From an uncultured Eubacterium sp. (GTDB lineage: Bacteria; Bacillota; Clostridia; Lachnospirales; Lachnospiraceae): a stretch of 10,567 bases of DNA. A model generated the notes under the pieces. That model searched no databases. It saw only the letters and a program-made list of their open reading frames with translations, and was not told where the DNA came from. The stretch is taken from NCBI GenBank assembly GCA_905236225.1, contig CAJOPM010000064.1, forward strand, positions 1-10,567, read 5' to 3'. Shown here piece by piece: positions 6,453-10,567 of the stretch (its first letter is position 1; every line of letters starts with the position of its first letter). Both the position numbers and the translations under genes were made by a program.

Positions 6453-7145
6453 TTATGCAAACTGGTTAGTAGCAACCTTGATTCCAGGTCCCATCGTTGA
6501 AGTGATGGCTACTGTCTTAAGGTATGTACCTTTAAGAGAACTTGGTCTTGCCTTTGCTACAACACCCATAAGTGTGTTGAAGTTCTCGCTAAGCTGTTCT
6601 TCTGAGAAAGAAGCTTTTCCAATCGGTACATGAATGATATTTGACTTATCAAGTCTGTACTCAATCTTACCGGCTTTAATGTCTTTAACAGCTTTCTCAA
6701 CATCCATGGTAACTGTTCCTGCTTTTGGATTAGGCATAAGACCCTTAGGTCCAAGTACACGTCCAAGACGACCAACAACGCCCATCATATCCGGTGTAGC
6801 TACTACTACATCAAAATCGAGCCATCCATCGTTTTGAATCTTAGGAATAAGCTCCTCTCCTCCAACGAAATCAGCACCTGCTGCCTGCGCTTCATCAAGC
6901 TTGGCATCCTTAGCAAATACTAACACTTTTGTAGTCTTACCTGTTCCATGAGGAAGCACAACTGCTCCTCTAATCTGCTGCTCTGCGTGACGTCCGTCAC
7001 ATCCTGTTCTGATATGAACTTCTATAGTCTCATCAAAACCTGCTACAGCTGTCTCTTTGACAAGTTTGATTGCCTCTGCGGTTTCATAGAGTTTACCTCT
7101 CTCAACCTTCTTGGCATTGTCTAAATATTTCTTTCCTCTTTTCAT
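6453..7145 (-). CDS. rplA: Ribosomal protein L1 (uL1)
   Basis: 230 residues, full length. It begins MKRGKKYLDNAKKVERGKLY and carries the family signature at about 118-145 (PDMMGVVGRLGRVLGPKG then LMPNPKAGTV), plus the conserved IRGAVVLPHGTGKT (58-71) and IEYRLDKSNIIHVPIG (161-176). L1 binds the mobile stalk of 23S rRNA (helices 76-78) near the E site and helps release deacylated tRNA. It is also a translational repressor of its own operon in bacteria. AGGAGG lies six bases before the ATG, directly against a sequence resembling the 23S L1 site, consistent with self-regulation. An L10 leader follows the stop codon, partly uncoupling rplJL from rplKA. Confidence 0.98.
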   Translation of the reverse strand: MKRGKKYLDNAKKVERGKLYETAEAIKLVKETAVAGFDETIEVHIRTGCDGRHAEQQIRGAVVLPHGTGKTTKVLVFAKDAKLDEAQAAGADFVGGEELIPKIQNDGWLDFDVVVATPDMMGVVGRLGRVLGPKGLMPNPKAGTVTMDVEKAVKDIKAGKIEYRLDKSNIIHVPIGKASFSEEQLSENFNTLMGVVAKARPSSLKGTYLKTVAITSTMGPGIKVATNQFA

Positions 7146-7151
7146 GATTTA

Positions 7152-7188
7152 CCTCCTGTGGTATGTAGCGGCTATTGTGCCTCCCACT
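7152..7188 (-). promoter_or_regulatory. Probable L1-binding autoregulatory site before rplA
   Basis: The mRNA reads GTGGGAGGC (7187-7179), then CATACCAC (7165-7158), directly followed by the AGGAGG ribosome-binding site (7157-7152). GTGG 7187-7184 pairs with CCAC 7161-7158, and GGC 7181-7179 pairs with GCC 7172-7170 around ACAATA, leaving an asymmetric internal loop. GUGGGAGGC and AUACCAC are also the two strands of the 23S helix 76/77 L1 site in E. coli, from memory. L1 binding here would mask the rplA start. Confidence 0.75.
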
Positions 7189-7195
7189 ATTATTA

Positions 7196-7211
7196 TAATC
7201 GCTTGCGATTA
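7196..7211 (-). other. Inverted repeat over the rplK stop codon
   Basis: TAATCGC (7196-7202) and GCGATTA (7205-7211) form a 7-bp inverted repeat with a two-base centre, so the real hairpin is about 6 bp with a four-base loop. The rplK TAA stop (7211-7209) is inside it. No U-tract follows, so it is not a terminator. It may set off the L1 site hairpin a few bases downstream or protect the mRNA. Confidence 0.35.
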
Positions 7212-7634
7212 CTCTTCTACTTCTACACCCATACTTCTTGCAGTTCCTGCAATCATGCTCATTGCTGCCTCGAGTGAACCTGCATTAAGATCGGGCATCT
7301 TAAGCTCTGCAATTTCCTTGCATTTTTCTTTTGATAATGTTGCAACCTTATTTCTGTTTGGCTCGCCTGAACCTGACTGAATGTTACAAGCTTTCTTAAT
7401 AAGAACCGGTGCCGGCGGTGTCTTAGTAATGAAACTAAAACTTCTGTCAGCGTAAACCGTGATAACAACCGGGATAATAAGATCTCCCTGGTCTGCTGTT
7501 CTGGCATTAAACTGCTTTGTAAACTCTACTATATTTACACCATGCTGACCCAAAGCCGGTCCAACCGGGGGTGCCGGTGTAGCTTTTCCTGCAGGTATCT
7601 GCAGTTTGATGTATCCTTCTACTTTCTTAGCCAT
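7209..7634 (-). CDS. rplK: Ribosomal protein L11 (uL11)
   Basis: 141 residues, the usual length. The N-terminal domain has the Pro-rich IPAGKATPAPPVGPALGQHG (13-32), where thiostrepton-class antibiotics meet L11 and 23S helices 43/44. The C-terminal RNA-binding domain begins around TPPAPVLIKKACNIQSGSGE and includes the conserved AGTARSMG near the end. L11 forms the GTPase-associated centre with L10 and L12 and is needed for RelA activation on stalled ribosomes. AGGAGG lies five bases before the ATG. The gene follows nusG by 40 bases without a terminator or convincing promoter, so it is read from the rpmG promoter. The L1-like site that would control the pair lies after this gene rather than before it as in E. 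coli. Confidence 0.98.
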   Translation of the reverse strand: MAKKVEGYIKLQIPAGKATPAPPVGPALGQHGVNIVEFTKQFNARTADQGDLIIPVVITVYADRSFSFITKTPPAPVLIKKACNIQSGSGEPNRNKVATLSKEKCKEIAELKMPDLNAGSLEAAMSMIAGTARSMGVEVEE

Positions 7635-7674
7635 TTTATCCTCCTAAAATGCAATTGCCTCTTACTATACAAAT

Positions 7675-8238
7675 CTAAAACGTTTTGACTACATCTGTGA
7701 AACTGATTTCAACAGGTGTCTCCCTGCCGAACATTTCCACATTGATAGTGACGGTCTGCTTAGAAAAGTTCATCGCTGTAATGACACCTTGAGTATCTTT
7801 CCACGGGCCATCAGTAACCATGATTGAATCCCCTTCAGCGAAATCAACTCTAAGCTTCTCCGGTAACTTTTGCTGTCCAAGTGGTCCATCATAAAGACCA
7901 AGCGAACGCATCTCATCTATTGTCAGTGGTACCGGTTTGGATCCCGGACCTACAAATCCGGTCACTCCTCTGGTATTTCTAACAACATACCAAGTCTCGT
8001 CATTCATAATCATATTAACGAGTACATATCCCGGGAACATCTTCTTTTGAACGTGCTTTCTGACACCGTTCTTAAGTTCGACAACATCCTGCATAGGAAC
8101 TCTTACTTCTATTATCTGATCCTGCAGCTGTCTGTTCTCAATAGTCTTTTCTATATTGACCTTAACTTTGTTCTCGTATCCCGAGTATGTATGTACGACA
8201 TACCAGCAGGCACCTGACATATTTGACGTATCTGACAT
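7675..8238 (-). CDS. nusG: Transcription elongation factor NusG
   Basis: 187 residues. The NGN domain starts at WYVVHTYSGYENKV (12-25) and includes KMFPGYVLVNM (66-76) and GVTGFVG (91-97), the face that contacts the RNA polymerase clamp. The KOW domain (about 133-185) begins FAEGDSIMVTDGPWKDTQG. NusG modulates elongation, pausing and termination, and its KOW domain can contact S10. An unconserved leader MSDTSNMSGA precedes the core. I keep the ATG at 8238 because GGAGG sits upstream inside the last codons of secE; the second Met (residue 7) lacks one. One base separates it from the secE stop, so translation is probably coupled. Confidence 0.98.
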   Translation of the reverse strand: MSDTSNMSGACWYVVHTYSGYENKVKVNIEKTIENRQLQDQIIEVRVPMQDVVELKNGVRKHVQKKMFPGYVLVNMIMNDETWYVVRNTRGVTGFVGPGSKPVPLTIDEMRSLGLYDGPLGQQKLPEKLRVDFAEGDSIMVTDGPWKDTQGVITAMNFSKQTVTINVEMFGRETPVEISFTDVVKTF

Positions 8239-8239
8239 A

Positions 8240-8467
8240 TCAGCCTCCTAAACCGGTGAGAAAATCGATGCCGTACTGAATGAATCTGTCAAGAATAGCT
8301 ATGATAAAGCCTGTAATTGCAGAAACAATAACAACCGCTACAGTCTGCTTAACAACATCCTGGCTTGATAACCATGTAATCTTTCCAAACTCACCTTTGA
8401 GACCTTCGAACCACTTGCCTCTTGGCTCCTTTGAATCTTTGGTCTTTAAGCTTTCAGCTTCGCTCAT
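8240..8467 (-). CDS. secE: Preprotein translocase subunit SecE
   Basis: 75 residues with one transmembrane helix (about 41-62, within VAVVIVSAITGFIIAILDRF), typical of the short single-helix SecE of Gram-positive bacteria. The amphipathic stretch before it contains GEFGKITWLSSQDVVKQT, matching the conserved cytoplasmic SecE motif. SecE clamps SecY in the membrane and is essential for protein export. AGGTGG lies seven bases before the ATG, directly after the rpmG stop. The last codons, for Leu-Gly-Gly (TTAGGAGGC), double as the nusG ribosome-binding site. Confidence 0.95.
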   Translation of the reverse strand: MSEAESLKTKDSKEPRGKWFEGLKGEFGKITWLSSQDVVKQTVAVVIVSAITGFIIAILDRFIQYGIDFLTGLGG

Positions 8468-8479
8468 ATATATCCACCT

Positions 8480-8629
8480 CTACTTCGTCTCTTTATGAAT
8501 CGTATGCTTGCGGCAGAATCTGCAGTATTTCTTAATCTCCATCCTGTCCGGCTGGTTTTTCTTGTTCTTTGTAGTATCGTAGTTGCGCTGCTTGCACTCG
8601 GTACACTCTAATGTAATCTTTGTTCGCAA
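8480..8629 (-). CDS. rpmG: Ribosomal protein L33 (bL33), zinc-type
   Basis: 49 residues, beginning at a TTG: MRTKITLECTECKQRNYDTT, then a basic stretch ending CRFCRKHTIHKETK and a TAG stop. The two pairs CTEC and CRFC are the zinc ribbon of the zinc-binding L33 form. L33 is a small 50S protein near the E site. The TTG is chosen because AGGTGG ends five bases upstream, the right spacing. A GTG three codons earlier is in frame but overlaps that AGGTGG. It is the first gene of the operon, 12 bases before secE, the usual rpmG-secE-nusG order. Confidence 0.93.
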   Translation of the reverse strand: MRTKITLECTECKQRNYDTTKNKKNQPDRMEIKKYCRFCRKHTIHKETK

Positions 8630-8663
8630 AACTTCCACCTCACTTTATCTTAAACTTAATAAT

Positions 8664-8715
8664 CGGGAATGTGCGGTAAATTTTTCCAAAAAAAAAGAAC
8701 CCTCTGTTCCCATCT
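8664..8715 (-). promoter_or_regulatory. Possible attenuator-like fold in the rpmG leader
   Basis: In the mRNA GGGAAC (8711-8706) can pair with GTTCTT (8700-8695, two G-U pairs) around AGAGG, followed by a run of Ts that is nine long in total (8696-8688). Alternatively GGGAA (8711-8707) pairs with TTCCC (8669-8665) further down. The hairpin is weak for a terminator, but the U9 run about 30 bases after the start site is notable. A regulatory role is inference. Confidence 0.35.
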
Positions 8716-8731
8716 ATTTAATAGCTAGAAT

Positions 8732-8785
8732 ATAATAGCATCTATAAATGTGGCTGTCAAGAATATTTTTCATTTTTTTGAAAGT
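8732..8785 (-). promoter_or_regulatory. Sigma-A promoter of the rpmG-secE-nusG-rplKAJL operon
   Basis: On the minus strand the -35 box TTGACA (8760-8755) is a perfect match. The spacer is exactly 17 bases, and the -10 box TATTAT (8737-8732) is preceded by TGC, an extended -10. Runs of A and T just upstream (about 8785-8761) resemble an UP element. Transcription should start near 8725, giving a leader of about 96 bases before rpmG. This is the only convincing promoter in the window. Confidence 0.92.
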
Positions 8786-8801
8786 CTTTTTTGGGGACGC
8801 T

Positions 8802-8856
8802 GGCCTTGTGTGCAAGTGCGCCGCCTTTTGCGCACCTGCATCTTTTATATGAGGCC
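8802..8856 (-). other. Long hairpin after the distal kinase gene
   Basis: On the minus strand TGCAGGTGCGC (8840-8830) pairs with GCGCACTTGCA (8821-8811) over 11 positions with one G-U pair, loop AAAAGGCG. An outer GGCC (8856-8853) / GGCC (8805-8802) pair and ACG/CGT extend it. The plus-strand copy would have an A-C mismatch where the minus strand has G-U, so the minus RNA is the better fold. No U-tract follows on the minus strand, so it is a transcript end or barrier of unclear type. Confidence 0.55.
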
Positions 8857-8863
8857 GTATGCT

Positions 8864-10567
8864 TTACATTTGTGAAAGCGCCCTTGCACCTTCTAATGCG
8901 ATCTTTTCTATCTGTTCATAATAGAGTTTCTTAAAATTCTTCTTAATTTCTTCAACTCTTCCTTCTTCCTGCTGTATAATACTGTAATCATCTATTGATG
9001 AGAGTACCATTTCAATTAAGTCATATTCCATATCCTGCGCAAATTCAGCTAAGGATTGATATGCATCAAGAAGCATCGATTTATCTATCAGCGGTTTTTC
9101 CTTATCAGCCTCTTGTCCTATTACCTTTGCAAGTTCAAACGCAGTATCTTTATATATCTCTAAAAATTCTTCATAATTTTCATTAATATATTCAATATTA
9201 TTTTCTTTACCTGCCATTTCGAGTGCCATGGCTTTTTCGGATTGTGCAAATGCTCCTACCAGCTTTAATGTGCTCTTCATGCCATGAACCTTCGTCGTAA
9301 AGTTTGATACATCCTTATTCTCAATAAATTCCTGAAGCTGCGCACATACATCCATAGCCCCGTTTGCGAGCATTTTAATAGTCATTATAAGCAAGCTTTC
9401 ATCTCCGCAAAAGCTTATTGCTGCATCTACATCCATCCAATCCGGATAGTCATAGCTATGTTTTGTTTCTTTGACTTCTTTATCTTCATCTATAATATCA
9501 TCTAAATCGGAAACATCTTCATCATCTATAACCGAAACCATATCTTCAGGCAACAGTAAAAGCGCAACTCTCTCAAGTTCATCGCTTGTTACGGGTTTTG
9601 ACAAATATGCCACAAATCCCTTTTCAATATACATTTTGTCGGCGCCTTCTACTGCATTTGCCGTAAGAGCAACTATCGGCGTCATAGCGTTTGGGTTAGC
9701 ATTATCATTTCTTATCATTCCAAGCGCTGTTATTCCATCAATCTCAGGCATCATATGATCCATGAAAATAATGTCGTATCTGGTATTCATAGACATCTCA
9801 ACACCGCATCTGCCTCCGTTTGCGATATCTATTTGCATGTTGGTATTTTTAAGAAGACCTTTAAATACTACAAGGTTCATCTCGTTATCATCAACAACCA
9901 GGATTTTAGCTTCGGGCGCAACAAAATGGCTGTTCATCTTTTGATGTTTTTTCTTTTCTGTTCTGTGAGCTTCAAGATCTCCTATCGGAGCAGCGTCTAT
10001 AATTTTTTGAGGCAATGAAACCTTAAAACATGTTCCGACTCCGACTTCGCCGGACATTTCGATAGTTCCGCCCATATTCTCAACCAATATTCTTGTTATT
10101 GACAATCCCAATCCGGCGCCTTCTATATGGCGATTATCAACATCACCAAGCTTTTCGAACGGCATAAATATTACATCAATATCAGCCTGAGAAACTCCAA
10201 CCCCTGTATCTTCAACGGATATCATAAGATTGATTTCGTCTTCTGAAATTTTTTCAAATTTAGCATCAAAATAAATACCGCCCTTCATAGTATATTTAAC
10301 CGAGTTCGTAAGGAAGTTCATAAGAATCTGTTCGATTCTTACTGCGTCTCCCTTAAGTCTTGACGGTATTGTATCTTGAGCTGTAACTTCTAACTTAAGA
10401 CCTTTATCTTGTGCACTTTTTTCTACTCTGATTATGCAGTCGTTAATTAAAGATGCGATATCATATTCAACATTATGAAGTTCCAGTTTGCCGGATGTAT
10501 ACTTGGTATAGTCTAAAATATCGTCAACCAGCGACACCAGCACCTTGCCCGCTCTATCTATATCATC
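8864..10567 (-). CDS. Hybrid histidine kinase with receiver and HPt (5'-truncated by window)
   Basis: 567 residues up to the window edge. The frame is open to the last base, so the N-terminus, sensor and phosphorylated histidine are missing only because of the cut. Numbered from the edge: the end of HisKA (AGKVLVSLVDDILDYTKY), then HATPase with N-box N84/N88, DTGVG 120-124 and GAGLGL 150-155. A receiver follows with D226-D227, D270 in FMDHMMP, and the usual LTAN and SKP segments. An acidic linker leads to an HPt with H428 in KVHGMKST and a helical tail of about 75 residues. It is a relative of the other hybrid kinase in the window but lacks the extra degenerate receiver. A hairpin follows its stop and the ribosomal promoter lies further on, so it is a separate unit. 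Signal unknown. Confidence 0.93.
   Translation of the reverse strand, partial: DDIDRAGKVLVSLVDDILDYTKYTSGKLELHNVEYDIASLINDCIIRVEKSAQDKGLKLEVTAQDTIPSRLKGDAVRIEQILMNFLTNSVKYTMKGGIYFDAKFEKISEDEINLMISVEDTGVGVSQADIDVIFMPFEKLGDVDNRHIEGAGLGLSITRILVENMGGTIEMSGEVGVGTCFKVSLPQKIIDAAPIGDLEAHRTEKKKHQKMNSHFVAPEAKILVVDDNEMNLVVFKGLLKNTNMQIDIANGGRCGVEMSMNTRYDIIFMDHMMPEIDGITALGMIRNDNANPNAMTPIVALTANAVEGADKMYIEKGFVAYLSKPVTSDELERVALLLLPEDMVSVIDDEDVSDLDDIIDEDKEVKETKHSYDYPDWMDVDAAISFCGDESLLIMTIKMLANGAMDVCAQLQEFIENKDVSNFTTKVHGMKSTLKLVGAFAQSEKAMALEMAGKENNIEYINENYEEFLEIYKDTAFELAKVIGQEADKEKPLIDKSMLLDAYQSLAEFAQDMEYDLIEMVLSSIDDYSIIQQEEGRVEEIKKNFKKLYYEQIEKIALEGARALSQM

Overview
Every gene I can support lies on the minus strand. 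The window reads right to left as one co-oriented stretch from a low-GC Gram-positive, most likely a member of the Clostridia and plausibly Lachnospiraceae. The reasons are AT-rich sequence, strong AGGAGG ribosome-binding sites, the gene order rpmG-secE-nusG-rplK-rplA-rplJ-rplL, an L10-type attenuated leader, and large hybrid histidine kinases with clostridial-style receiver and HPt domains. The genus cannot be fixed from the sequence alone.

Right end (8864-10567): the 3' part of a hybrid histidine kinase (HATPase, receiver, HPt, helical tail). Its N-terminus and phospho-accepting histidine lie beyond the window. The spacer 8630-8863 holds a long hairpin, a near-consensus sigma-A promoter with an AT-rich upstream tract, and a leader of about 96 nt containing a U9 tract.

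Centre (5256-8629): the translation and secretion operon rpmG (not in long-ORF predictions, TTG start), secE, nusG, rplK, rplA, rplJ, rplL. Two RNA control elements can be read directly. One is a mimic of the 23S L1-stalk site between rplK and rplA. The other is an L10 leader plus intrinsic terminator between rplA and rplJ, where the terminator loop is complementary to the leader. A strong terminator closes the operon after rplL, and rpoB does not follow within the window.

Left part (191-5168): a three-gene signalling unit. A membrane-anchored C39-like papain-fold peptidase is followed by a seven-helix membrane hybrid histidine kinase (HisKA, HATPase, degenerate receiver, true receiver, HPt, tail). 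The kinase overlaps by four bases (ATGA) a two-receiver protein with no output domain. The parts needed for a His-Asp-His-Asp relay are present, but the input signal and final output are unknown. A clear terminator ends the unit.

Left edge (1-150): no gene, but two dense, branched inverted-repeat structures with GC-NNA-GC triloops. They could be a repeated intergenic element or a structured RNA. Together with the peptidase/kinase/receiver unit, these are the least explained parts of the window.
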